Shown here: positions 35,521 to 44,280 of the stretch, piece by piece
Layout of the letters: every line of letters starts with the position of its first letter
How positions within the stretch are numbered: the first letter of the stretch is position 1
Assembly: GCF_947499695.1 (NCBI RefSeq)
Contig: NZ_CANMPQ010000002.1
Span: 62,001-126,000, forward strand
Length of the DNA stretch: 64,000 nucleotides
Reading direction: 5' to 3'
Origin: an uncultured Allomuricauda sp.
Lineage (GTDB): Bacteria > Bacteroidota > Bacteroidia > Flavobacteriales > Flavobacteriaceae
Made by a program: the position numbers and the translations under genes
The notes under the pieces: model-generated
The model's database searches: none
The model's input: only the letters and a program-made list of their open reading frames with translations
Told to the model about the DNA's origin: nothing

Positions 35521-37689
35521 TTATTCCCCAGGTTGGTAAGTTCTTACTGCCCTTTTTAGTACATCTTCCTTGTAGTATGCGGCATCTTTCCATTCAACAT
35601 TTGCATATCGTTGAATCTGATCATCAAAATGAGGTGAGTCTGGATCTCCGCTCTGTCCGCCGGCCAAAATGGTCTTTGCCTTCACTTTTTCTCCAAATTC
35701 TACAGCGGCAACGAAGCTGTTACCTCGTGTGCCATAAATCTTCTTTGTGTTGTTATTGTACCTTGCCCCATAGGCTGCCAATGCGCCCCACCTTCCGCTA
35801 GCAAAGCCAATTGGCATGCTGGGTTTAGCGTCATCAAATGGTTGTCGGATATCACCATTTAACCTTTGATACCGATTTACTTCTCCCCACGGCATTTCCC
35901 AAGTTCCAAAATCGGCCTCGAGCTTTTCCAAAGTTTCTTGAAAAAGATTGATTTTGTTTTTTTGCGGAAAATTATCGCTTCCCCAATGTTCCATCAGTTG
36001 CATGGCATACATTCCTTCTGGTCTTTCTGCTTTTGCAAAACAGATTGTTCCATAATAGTGTGCAAGGGTCATTGCTACCGACTCCTTGGAGGTTCTAAAG
36101 TCCCAATTCCTAAGTAAACTTATTGCCCCTTCTATTGTTCTTGGTCCTTGAGCTTGATCATACGCCTTAATTAATCCAGGAATCAATACTTCAAAAGCCG
36201 GCAGATATGGGTCATGTGCCAGTTGAATCAAACTATCCAGAGTATATCCACTTCGGTCGGTTAACAATTCAATAGCATGCACTCCCCTGAAGTTTTCTTG
36301 ATCGCGAGACATATATTTTGGATAATCACTTCGTTTAGGGCTGTTATCCAATGCTGATGTATAGGGCGTGGAATTACAATTTTGAATCCATCCGTTTTTG
36401 GGATTCAACACCAAAATATTCTCGTCAACGGTATGCAAACCTTTCCAATCGGTAAGGGGATTACTTCCATCCACTGGTTTAGTGAAATCAAAGCTTGTAT
36501 CCCTTTTTGGAACAAAATTCCCGTGGAAATAAGCAATATTACCTTCCGCATCGGCATAGACGGTATTGTTCGAAGAGTTGGTCCGGATATCCATCATTTT
36601 TCGAAAACCATCATAGCCATTTTGCTTGGTCCGGATGAAAGATTGCTCCAACGCCTTAACAGGCTCCCACATCATTGCGGAAGCAGTCCATTGTCCATCA
36701 ACTGCATGAGTAATCGGTCCGTGATGGGTATGGTGCATTGGGAAGGTCTTTTCCTTGATGGCATCGCCATCTTTATATTTTAAGGTTACCTCTGAAGCGC
36801 CAACTAGTCGCAGTTCTTCTCCGTAATGGTAAAAAAGATTATCACCGTTTTTAACGATAGTTTCTTTATACTCATCCATCACATCAGTATAGGTGGATGT
36901 ATGCATCCAACCCGTTTTTTCATTGAACCCCTGGTACACAAAAAATTGCCCCCAAGTTACCGCACCGTATGCATTTAATCCTTCTTCGCTTACTACATGG
37001 ACCTCCCCACGGAAATAAAAAGAGGTGTGTGGATTTATCAGAAGCATCGCGTTACCAGATTGTGTCAATTCCCCAGAAATTGCAATTCCGTTGGAACCTT
37101 GAGGTTCTGCCATCTCTTTTTCTTTTTCCAATTTAAGCGCTTCCATTTCTGGAATTTCCATGCCGCTTTCATAAAACGCTTTGATTTTTTTGACTGAAAT
37201 CCGCTCAATATCTCCACCTATACTTCCCTCACTAAAATACATCGGCATCCAAGGTTCAAATCGTGTCAAAAGTTTGGGTTTCACCTCAGGGTGGGTGTGC
37301 AAATAATAATTGATTCCATCGGCAAAAGCATCACAAAGTTTTTTAAGCCATTCTGGGCTCTTTTCGTAATTGGCAATAGCTTCTTCCTTTGTCATAAACA
37401 GACGTGCTCTTAAGTCGCTATATAGTGCATCTTCACCTTCAACCTCCGCCAGCCTCCCGGTCGCCCAAATGTAATTTTGTTCCACGCGGTTAAAATCATC
37501 TTCGCATTGGGCGTAAAGCAATCCAAAAACAGCGTCAGCATCAGTTTTCCCATAAATGTGAGGTACACCAAAATCATCTCTGATTATAGTGATATTTTCC
37601 GCTCGGGATTGCCATTTTTCAAGTTCGGTTTGTGGTTTTGAAGTGCAGTTCACTAAAGTGAACAATGCCATTATCAGTAAAATTCTCAT
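35521..37689 (-). CDS. Penicillin-acylase-family (Ntn hydrolase) lipoprotein
   Basis: This 722-residue protein has a short lipoprotein signal (FTLVNC, C15). The N-terminal RDDFGVPHIYGKTDADAVFGLLYAQCEDD is a family signature. The autoprocessing site is PQGSNG, where S199 would become the N-terminal nucleophile of the beta subunit. Later SNNTVYADAEGNIAYFHGNF and the conserved Asn/His region fit the fold. Members hydrolyse amide bonds in beta-lactams, acyl-homoserine lactones or N-acyl amino acids. The placement predicts periplasmic or surface action, possibly quorum quenching or scavenging (inference). It is followed upstream by a PhnA-domain gene 4 bases away. Confidence 0.9.
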   Translation of the reverse strand: MRILLIMALFTLVNCTSKPQTELEKWQSRAENITIIRDDFGVPHIYGKTDADAVFGLLYAQCEDDFNRVEQNYIWATGRLAEVEGEDALYSDLRARLFMTKEEAIANYEKSPEWLKKLCDAFADGINYYLHTHPEVKPKLLTRFEPWMPMYFSEGSIGGDIERISVKKIKAFYESGMEIPEMEALKLEKEKEMAEPQGSNGIAISGELTQSGNAMLLINPHTSFYFRGEVHVVSEEGLNAYGAVTWGQFFVYQGFNEKTGWMHTSTYTDVMDEYKETIVKNGDNLFYHYGEELRLVGASEVTLKYKDGDAIKEKTFPMHHTHHGPITHAVDGQWTASAMMWEPVKALEQSFIRTKQNGYDGFRKMMDIRTNSSNNTVYADAEGNIAYFHGNFVPKRDTSFDFTKPVDGSNPLTDWKGLHTVDENILVLNPKNGWIQNCNSTPYTSALDNSPKRSDYPKYMSRDQENFRGVHAIELLTDRSGYTLDSLIQLAHDPYLPAFEVLIPGLIKAYDQAQGPRTIEGAISLLRNWDFRTSKESVAMTLAHYYGTICFAKAERPEGMYAMQLMEHWGSDNFPQKNKINLFQETLEKLEADFGTWEMPWGEVNRYQRLNGDIRQPFDDAKPSMPIGFASGRWGALAAYGARYNNNTKKIYGTRGNSFVAAVEFGEKVKAKTILAGGQSGDPDSPHFDDQIQRYANVEWKDAAYYKEDVLKRAVRTYQPGE

Positions 37690-37693
37690 TGTG

Positions 37694-37903
37694 TTATGCT
37701 TTTTTAAGAAACTGGGTCTTCAATACTATTTGGGATTTTCCAATTCTACATTCTACTTCTTGTGGATTACCTGTTAGGTGAATATTTTTGATAACATTCC
37801 CTCTTTTGAGCACCTTGGACATACCCTTGATCTTCAAATCTTTGATGACGTGAACGTTGTCTCCATCTTCAAGAATATTTCCATTGCTGTCTTTGGCATC
37901 CAT
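37694..37903 (-). CDS. PhnA/YjdM C-terminal domain protein
   Basis: This 69-residue protein is made of the PhnA (YjdM) C-terminal domain only: DSNGNILEDGDNVHVIKDLKI, then KRGNVIKNIHLTGNPQEVECR and IVLKTQFLKK. The zinc-ribbon N-terminal part of longer PhnA proteins is absent. Despite its historical name, the link of the family to phosphonate use is not established. It is complete with start and stop. It sits 4 bases upstream of the acylase gene and may share its transcript. Confidence 0.85.
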   Translation of the reverse strand: MDAKDSNGNILEDGDNVHVIKDLKIKGMSKVLKRGNVIKNIHLTGNPQEVECRIGKSQIVLKTQFLKKA

Positions 37904-37965
37904 AACTCTAATTTAGATGGTTAAAGTACAGTAAATGTCACTGAATTACTAATTGATATAGAAGA

Positions 37966-39012
37966 TCACCAACTTCCACTCGCTCCTCCTCCGCCTGAGC
38001 TTCCTCCACCTCCCGAAAAACTACTTGAACTCCCACCGGATGAACCGGAGCCAAAGGAATGGCTTCCGCCCGATGAGAAAGTTTTACTCATATACTTGCT
38101 ATCACTTTTAATCAGCGAAAGCTTGAAATCCTCTTTTCCTTTTATCAAAATTTTCGCGCCCGCCAATAGTAGAGTAAATCCAAAAAATCCGGCAAAGAGA
38201 TAATACACCCACGAAAAATCGTCGAGTAAATAGGTATAATCCTCAAGATTAATTCCTAAACCAAATATTTCAACGGCAAAGAACAGCGGCATTAGTATAA
38301 AAACAGACGAAAAGAGTATGGGAAGTAGTTGAAAAATCACCATAAAAATACCCTGTAAAACCCCAAGTTTGCCGATCAACATTCCTCGAAATGCTTCAAT
38401 CATCCCTGAATAGGTCTTAATTAAAATAAAACCTCCCGCTCCCACAAATACCAAAAGAAAAAGACTGATAAAAATTCCAATGCCCCAACCTATTTCATTT
38501 TCCGATTCCAGTTCTTTTTTGAATTCATCAAGTGCTTCTGGATTTTTCAAAAATTCAATCAACTGATCCACGGCCAAGTCCAATCCTTCAAAATAATGCT
38601 CTTCCTTGAACTGTGGAATCATGGTATTTCTGATAATACCAGAAGCAACCGCATCTGTGATATAGGGTTCCAACCCATAGCCAACTTCAATACGAACCTC
38701 ACGGTCATCTTTGGCAAAAAGAATTAGAATGCCATTGTCTTTTTCTTTTTGCCCCAACTTGTTTTGGTTAAACGTACCGTTGGCATATTCCTCGATCGTT
38801 GTATTCCCCAATGCATTAATGGTCAGAATCACCAATTGATTTGTTGTTTCCGTTTCAAACTGAGTGAGTTTGGATTTTAGCCCCTCCAATTCTTGCGTTG
38901 AAAAAATATCGGCGTTGTCTGTGACAATTTCCCTTAATTGCAAATAGCTTTCCTGCCCAAAGCCTGCAACGGAAAACACAAACAGTAATAAAAAAAGAAG
39001 AGACTTCTTCAT
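37966..39012 (-). CDS. TPM-domain membrane protein (YgcG-like)
   Basis: I start the gene at 39012, giving the signal peptide KKSLLFLLLFVFSVAGFGQ; an upstream in-frame start would add 23 unlikely residues. In the 348-residue product a TPM domain spans about residues 30-155 (QLVILTINALGNTTIEEYA, NGILILFAKDDREVRIEVGYGLE). Membrane segments lie at about 175-205, 220-255 and 275-300, before a Gly/Ser-rich tail of about 35 residues (SGGGGSSGGGG) that is typical of this family. TPM proteins have been linked to phosphatase activity and photosystem repair in plants and to membrane quality control elsewhere; the role here is unknown. Confidence 0.85.
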   Translation of the reverse strand: MKKSLLFLLLFVFSVAGFGQESYLQLREIVTDNADIFSTQELEGLKSKLTQFETETTNQLVILTINALGNTTIEEYANGTFNQNKLGQKEKDNGILILFAKDDREVRIEVGYGLEPYITDAVASGIIRNTMIPQFKEEHYFEGLDLAVDQLIEFLKNPEALDEFKKELESENEIGWGIGIFISLFLLVFVGAGGFILIKTYSGMIEAFRGMLIGKLGVLQGIFMVIFQLLPILFSSVFILMPLFFAVEIFGLGINLEDYTYLLDDFSWVYYLFAGFFGFTLLLAGAKILIKGKEDFKLSLIKSDSKYMSKTFSSGGSHSFGSGSSGGSSSSFSGGGGSSGGGGASGSW

Positions 39013-39144
39013 TGGTGATTTTTGGTCAGAAACATTTAAATATACAATATGTTGTGCTCTTCTTATACCTCCATTGTACAAACTGCACTAAAGGTTTTAT
39101 GTCCGTATTATTTCTACTAACTTGTACCTTCTTTTAAAAGTTTT

Positions 39145-40881
39145 ATGTCAGAGAAAAAAGTAAGTATTCTTACCGCATTTAAAACGATTATTTGGCCCAA
39201 AAGGAAATTGGTATTTATAGGCCTGTTCTTGATTGCCATTAGCAAAGCAGCGAGTTTCGTAGCACCAATTGCATCAAAACATCTTATCGATGATGTAATT
39301 GTGAATAAGGATATTAACATGCTCAAATATTTGGTAGGTGGTGTAATGTTGGCCATTTTCGTGCAAGCTGTAACCTCCTTTTTGTTGACCCGAATTCTTA
39401 GTGTGCAAGCGCAGTATTTGATTTCTGAACTTCGGGCCCAAGTGCAAAAAAAGGTGCTTTCATTGCCTATTCGTTTTTTTGACAACACAAAATCGGGGGC
39501 ACTTGTTTCTCGAATCATGTCTGATGTGGAAGGAGTCCGCAATCTTGTCGGCACAGGTCTTGTACAACTTGTAGGAGGTGTAATTACTGCAGTAGTTTCA
39601 TTAATTCTCCTATTGGATATTAGTGTTTTTATGACCTTATTCACCTTTATTCCGTTGATTATTTTTTCAATCATTGCTTTAAAAGCCTTTAAAATTATCC
39701 GTCCGATTTTTAGAGATCGTGGTAAAATAAATGCCGAAGTAAAAGGTAGGTTGACTGAAACATTAGGTGGAATCAGAGTGATAAAAGGATTTAATGCCGA
39801 GCAACAAGAACATGCCGTTTTTGAAACAGGGGTAGAACGCTTATATCAAAATGTAAAAAAGAGTTTGACCACTACCGCGTTCATGACCAGCTCTTCTACC
39901 TTTTTATTGGGTGTTGCCACCACAAGCGTTATGGGGTTTGGAGGCTATATGATTATTCAAGATAAGCTGACCATAGGTGAGTTTGTAGAATTTACGGTGT
40001 TGCTAGGGTTAATGATAGCCCCCATTGTTCAAATGAGCAATATTGGAAGCCAACTTACCGAAGCATTGGCCGGTCTGGACCGGACTGAAGAGCTCATGAA
40101 CATGGTTCCTGAGGCGGACCAGACAGAACGTACCACTACGATGAAATCTGTTCACGGCGATATGATTTTCGACAATGTCTCATTCGCTTATGAAGAGGAT
40201 AAAGAAGTTTTGCACAACATTAGTTTTAGTGTGAAATCGGGTCAGGTAATTGCACTGGTAGGTAGTTCAGGTTCTGGAAAATCAACAATTGCCGGGCTTG
40301 CAGCTAGTTTTTTGAATCCGGATTCGGGCACTATCACTATTGACGGGAAAGATATGTCCAAAGTGAATCTGAACAGTTTTAGACAGCATTTAGGCGTAGT
40401 CTTACAAGATGATTTTTTGTTTGAGGGAACTATCAAAGAAAATATCCTGTTTCCTAGACCCAATGCCTCCGAAGAGCAACTGCAAAAAGCAGTAAAAGCA
40501 GCTTATGTCGATGAGTTCACCAATCGGTTTGATGAAGGATTGGATACTTTAATTGGTGAAAGAGGAGTAAAATTGTCTGGAGGGCAACGCCAACGTATCG
40601 CGATAGCCAGAGCTGTTTTGGCAGACCCAAGAATATTGATTTTAGATGAAGCTACTTCAAATTTGGACACTGAGTCAGAGGCTTTGATTCAAAAAAGTCT
40701 GGCCGAACTTACCAAAGGCAGAACAACCTTTGTTATTGCCCACCGTCTAAGTACAATTAGAAAAGCTGACCAGATTTTAGTGATTGAAAATGGGCGAATT
40801 GCAGAACAAGGCACCCACGAAGAATTGATAGCTTCCGAAGGAAGGTATTATAATCTATTTACCTATCAGGCTAGGATATAA
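39145..40881 (+). CDS. ABC transporter, fused permease and ATPase (MsbA-like half-transporter)
   Basis: This 578-residue half-transporter has a six-helix membrane domain (about 15-320), then an ATPase domain with Walker A GSSGSGKST (about 372-380), signature LSGGQ (477-481), Walker B ILILDE with D501-E502, and the H-loop IAHRLS. It should work as a homodimeric exporter of lipid or hydrophobic compounds from the inner membrane. The layout resembles MsbA and drug exporters. It is a single gene, divergent from the TPM gene. Substrate not deducible. Confidence 0.93.
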   Translation: MSEKKVSILTAFKTIIWPKRKLVFIGLFLIAISKAASFVAPIASKHLIDDVIVNKDINMLKYLVGGVMLAIFVQAVTSFLLTRILSVQAQYLISELRAQVQKKVLSLPIRFFDNTKSGALVSRIMSDVEGVRNLVGTGLVQLVGGVITAVVSLILLLDISVFMTLFTFIPLIIFSIIALKAFKIIRPIFRDRGKINAEVKGRLTETLGGIRVIKGFNAEQQEHAVFETGVERLYQNVKKSLTTTAFMTSSSTFLLGVATTSVMGFGGYMIIQDKLTIGEFVEFTVLLGLMIAPIVQMSNIGSQLTEALAGLDRTEELMNMVPEADQTERTTTMKSVHGDMIFDNVSFAYEEDKEVLHNISFSVKSGQVIALVGSSGSGKSTIAGLAASFLNPDSGTITIDGKDMSKVNLNSFRQHLGVVLQDDFLFEGTIKENILFPRPNASEEQLQKAVKAAYVDEFTNRFDEGLDTLIGERGVKLSGGQRQRIAIARAVLADPRILILDEATSNLDTESEALIQKSLAELTKGRTTFVIAHRLSTIRKADQILVIENGRIAEQGTHEELIASEGRYYNLFTYQARI

Positions 40882-40936
40882 AAACCAGATCATTTCTGCA
40901 TTAGTCCAAACATATATTTGATACATTTTCAATCCT

Positions 40937-42823
40937 TTAATTTGCCAAAGGGTCTAATGATCTTATTGCTTTTTTTAATTGCATATCTGTTAGCTTATCT
41001 ATTTGGGGCAGCAGTGGTCGGTTTGCATCAACCATGGATAGATTTTCCTTGTTTTGATCCATCCAGTTTACTAGCCCTTCTATTACTTTTAAATTAGCTT
41101 GCCCATGGGACGTATTGTCTCCTATGTTTCTACTCATAATGGCATTAAAGGACCACATCGGTTTTTCTGAAAAATAAACTTCCGATAATTTAGCCGCGTA
41201 TTCCAGTTTTTCCGATTTTCTTGAATAGTTCATTTTTTTATCAATAGCATGTCTTCCTTCATGTGCGTATATACTTGCTCCCCGTACTATTTCCTCAAGT
41301 GAATTAATAAAATTTAATCTTAAGTCATCGCCTTGGATTCCTGAATTTTTTAATGAATCCAACAGTTTTTTAGATTGATAGTAATCAATTCTAGCACTTA
41401 ATCCTGGAAGAAAAGTATGTGGGTCATTTATTGCCAATGAGTCATCAGATATTGTCGCTTCTTTAATTCTTTTTTCAATTTTAACGACCCCTAAAGAATC
41501 TGCGAGTTTTTGCCACGTCCTAATCGGGCCAGAGGTATAAGCACTGCGGACTTGTAGGAAAGACTCGTCATCATTGGCCCAACCTCCAGTTTCAGCTTGA
41601 CCATCCCAGAACCATCCTGAATACCCATTGGAAATCATATGATCAATTGAAATGTATCTGAAATCTGCACTTTCACTATATTGGGTTATAACTCTCCTGT
41701 CATCTAATACCACATGTCCCATATGCAATCCGAAATACCCATTGGCAGACATCAAATTAAAAATCGCTTTAAATCTCTTGTTGATTTCTTTTTCGAAGAG
41801 TTCTTTAGAAAATGGTGGTTTTTTAGCTTCCCAAGCTAAGCTGTCCCATAATTCAGTTGCCTCCTTAATCAAAGAATCTTTGTAAATATCCCTGTCATCT
41901 GTTCCTGCAACTATTTTCAAATAAAAATCAGTTGTGTGTTTGTCAATTTTTTGTAAAAAATTATGGTAGTGAAAAAATTGATTTAGCTCCTTATCATCAT
42001 TAAGATTTAGCTCAGGATGAATAGTTTTTACAAGGAAAGCATATTCATAAAATCCTGATTCTGCCAAACCCTTAATCATTCTTATCACATTGTCTTTGGA
42101 CATAGTATCCTGTTTATACTGCAGGAAGGACTCTTTGAATTGGGGCATTGAATTGACTAAACTCGGGTGGACCTGATCGATATTTGTTAGTCTATAGTAT
42201 GACATCCACCCCTTAAATGCATTTTCTCCCTTGTTAAGTAATAGGGAATAGCCCAAAAACAGATTTGCAACATCCACATCTCCAGATTCAACGGTAGCCA
42301 TGTCAGTAATAATTGCATATGCATTTTCGAGTTCTGCATTGTTCTTAGTGACCCAATTATCTTGTTTTATTTTGTTGAATACATGCTGACAATAGGAAAA
42401 CTTACCATGATACCTTTCAATCTGTGATACACTTAGATCAATTGCTTTTTGAGCTGCCAAAATAGCTTTGTCAAAATCAGTTTGATTTGCTAAAATCCTA
42501 GCTTTCAGGGTAAAAAGTTTCGTGGGCTCATGATTTAATTTTTCAATTAAATCGATAGTCTTTAATGCTTTGGTCGGGTTTTTATAAAATAACCAATCCA
42601 TTTTAGCCACGAACCGTCCTGCATCATTTCGATTTTCTACATTTTGAGTGGTGTCATTCCATACATTGGTATATATGGAATATGCAGTTGCATGGTCCAT
42701 TTGAAAATACGCATTATGAGCATCTTCTATCGAATTACTGTTTGAATCTATGGTCTTTCCCTTCGTAAAATTGCAGGAAGATAAAATGCCCACTAGTAGG
42801 CCTATTAAAATTGATCTGTACAT
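40937..42823 (-). CDS. Large lipoprotein with TPR-like N-terminus and HExxH zincin motif
   Basis: With the start at 42823 (an upstream start adds 11 residues ahead of the signal) the product is 628 residues and has a lipobox (GILSSC, C18). The N-terminal half is helical, with TPR-like stretches (DFDKAILAAQKAIDLS, VDVANLFLGYSLLLNKGENAF). Near the C-terminus, YAHEGRHAIDKK contains HExxH (H521, E522, H525). Candidate third ligands are E541 or E548 in the following helix, so it is a probable zinc metallopeptidase of gluzincin type (inference). I do not recognise the named family. It is divergent from a GntR regulator, with a palindromic operator between. Confidence 0.75.
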   Translation of the reverse strand: MYRSILIGLLVGILSSCNFTKGKTIDSNSNSIEDAHNAYFQMDHATAYSIYTNVWNDTTQNVENRNDAGRFVAKMDWLFYKNPTKALKTIDLIEKLNHEPTKLFTLKARILANQTDFDKAILAAQKAIDLSVSQIERYHGKFSYCQHVFNKIKQDNWVTKNNAELENAYAIITDMATVESGDVDVANLFLGYSLLLNKGENAFKGWMSYYRLTNIDQVHPSLVNSMPQFKESFLQYKQDTMSKDNVIRMIKGLAESGFYEYAFLVKTIHPELNLNDDKELNQFFHYHNFLQKIDKHTTDFYLKIVAGTDDRDIYKDSLIKEATELWDSLAWEAKKPPFSKELFEKEINKRFKAIFNLMSANGYFGLHMGHVVLDDRRVITQYSESADFRYISIDHMISNGYSGWFWDGQAETGGWANDDESFLQVRSAYTSGPIRTWQKLADSLGVVKIEKRIKEATISDDSLAINDPHTFLPGLSARIDYYQSKKLLDSLKNSGIQGDDLRLNFINSLEEIVRGASIYAHEGRHAIDKKMNYSRKSEKLEYAAKLSEVYFSEKPMWSFNAIMSRNIGDNTSHGQANLKVIEGLVNWMDQNKENLSMVDANRPLLPQIDKLTDMQLKKAIRSLDPLAN

Positions 42824-42849
42824 TTTTTGATTGATGAATATTAATTCGC

Positions 42850-42857
42850 CAAACATA
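42850..42857 (-). promoter_or_regulatory. -7 promoter element of the HExxH lipoprotein gene
   Basis: On the minus strand this reads TATGTTTG, an exact match to TAnnTTTG, 26 bases upstream of the ATG. The palindrome at 42874-42892 covers the expected -33 region. Confidence 0.45.
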
Positions 42858-42873
42858 CAAAAATATTTTAATC

Positions 42874-42892
42874 TGTTATAATTTTTATAACA
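42874..42892. promoter_or_regulatory. Palindromic operator candidate for the GntR regulator
   Basis: TGTTATAATTTTTATAACA is a perfect inverted repeat with 8-base arms and a 3-base centre. It sits between the divergent lipoprotein and GntR genes. It overlaps the expected -33 regions of both putative promoters (16 bases from one -7 element, 22 from the other). GntR dimers typically bind short palindromes like this. Confidence 0.6.
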
Positions 42893-42914
42893 ATACAGAA
42901 TTGCTTATTATTTA

Positions 42915-42922
42915 TATATTTG
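42915..42922 (+). promoter_or_regulatory. -7 promoter element of the GntR gene
   Basis: TATATTTG matches TAnnTTTG exactly, 18 bases before the ATG at 42941. Confidence 0.45.
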
Positions 42923-42940
42923 AATTATATAAGTAGATTA

Positions 42941-43894
42941 ATGGAACCTGCAAGGGGTAAATTAGGGGATATTGTACAGCATTGCATTTATGAAATAGCT
43001 ACAGGAAAATGGACTGCTCAACAAAAATTACCGTCAGTTAGGGAAGCTGAAATTATTTGGGGCGTTAATCGCCTTACCGTTTTAGCAGCCTATCGGGAAT
43101 TGGAAAAGATTGGGCTTGTCGAATCCAAGGATAGAAGTGGTTATTATGTGATTGATAATGGCGAAAACGATGTTTTTGATATTGGCTTGAACAAACTCTA
43201 TGGTAAGCTTAAAAACATGATTGCCAAACATACAGACCTTAATCTAAACTATGCCCTTCGCTATTTTGGCGCCTTGGCGATTTCGGAATCTAAGGCAAAT
43301 CCCATTTATGCCTTTCTAGAATGTACAGATCATCAGGCTGAAGGCCACACCAAAGAAATATTTCAAAAATTGAATGTCCCAATACACCCTGTTTGTCTTC
43401 ATGATGACAGGTCGTTAATTCCGGATATACCTAAAAGTGTTGAAATACTTATGACCACGGGATTTCATATAAGAGAAGTCAACCGTATTGGAAAAAAACT
43501 GAAGAAAAAAGTCATAAATATTCCTATTGAAGTTGACCCAAATTTTTTAAAAAGCACAAAAACTACTATCGAAAAAATGATCTTGGTGGAGCTGGAAAAT
43601 AACATGTCATCAAATATTTTGAACGATGTAAAAAAGTTAGTGGGAAAGGTTAAGTTGGAAGAAAAGCTTATAAGTAATATTGACGAAGAGCTTCTTAGGT
43701 TAGTTAAAGATCCTACCAATCAATTGATATTGTTATCGCCAAGAGTTTGGGGTCAAGCTTCGCCTACAATAAAAAGAGATAAAAGAATAAAATTAATACG
43801 TTTTAGAATATCTGATGCTTCGTGGAAAGTAATCGCCCAAACATTAAAAATTCCGCTGCATACGTCAAAGTATAACTCTATTAATATCAATTAA
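42941..43894 (+). CDS. GntR-family transcriptional regulator
   Basis: The 317-residue product starts at the ATG at 42941. Its N-terminal winged helix (about 5-75) has GKLGDIVQHCIYEIATGKWT, QQKLPSVREAE and VNRLTVLAAYRELEKIGLVE, the standard GntR pattern. The C-terminal 230 residues are not FCD, UTRA or aminotransferase-like; alternating strands and helices suggest a Rossmann or periplasmic-binding-like effector domain (inference). It is divergent from the HExxH lipoprotein gene and probably represses it and itself through the palindrome between them. Confidence 0.85.
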   Translation: MEPARGKLGDIVQHCIYEIATGKWTAQQKLPSVREAEIIWGVNRLTVLAAYRELEKIGLVESKDRSGYYVIDNGENDVFDIGLNKLYGKLKNMIAKHTDLNLNYALRYFGALAISESKANPIYAFLECTDHQAEGHTKEIFQKLNVPIHPVCLHDDRSLIPDIPKSVEILMTTGFHIREVNRIGKKLKKKVINIPIEVDPNFLKSTKTTIEKMILVELENNMSSNILNDVKKLVGKVKLEEKLISNIDEELLRLVKDPTNQLILLSPRVWGQASPTIKRDKRIKLIRFRISDASWKVIAQTLKIPLHTSKYNSININ

Positions 43895-43945
43895 TAGTTC
43901 ACCGCTAGCTCCTCCACATTAGAATCAAAGAAGTATACAAATAGT

Positions 43946-44278
43946 CTAGGCTTCCTCAGGAGCAAGTTCCACTTCTAAGCCCTCAAGTTCAGGAGTGATG
44001 TGAAGTTGACAACCTAATCGACTGTTGTCCTCTACAAAAAAAGCTTCTGCCAACATCGCCTCCTCATCATCCGACTTTTCAGGGAGTTGGTGGTCAGATT
44101 TTACATAACATTGACATGAGGCACACATGGCCATACCTCCGCAAATTCCGATAGTACCTTCTGGGGCCAATTCGTAGGAACGAACCACTTCCATAAGGTT
44201 CATGTTCATATCCGTTGGCGCATCTATTTCGTGTTGCACACCATCACGGTCTGTTATCTTTATCTTTATATCTGACAT
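43946..44278 (-). CDS. 2Fe-2S ferredoxin (adrenodoxin type)
   Basis: This 110-residue protein has the plant/adrenodoxin-type cluster ligands C46, C52 and C55 (CGGMAMCASC) and C90 (RLGCQL). It transfers single electrons in the cytoplasm. The gene starts 2 bases after a ferredoxin-NADP reductase-like gene, its likely electron donor, so the two form an electron-transfer module. An extra Cys at 57 is not a usual ligand. Confidence 0.92.
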   Translation of the reverse strand: MSDIKIKITDRDGVQHEIDAPTDMNMNLMEVVRSYELAPEGTIGICGGMAMCASCQCYVKSDHQLPEKSDDEEAMLAEAFFVEDNSRLGCQLHITPELEGLEVELAPEEA

Positions 44279-44280
44279 GC

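Noticed and set aside
39117..39674. Long open frame antisense to the ABC transporter (about 185 codons)
   Set aside because: It lies inside a well-supported transporter gene, is Thr/Arg-rich, has no family features and no start context. It is a by-product of codon bias.
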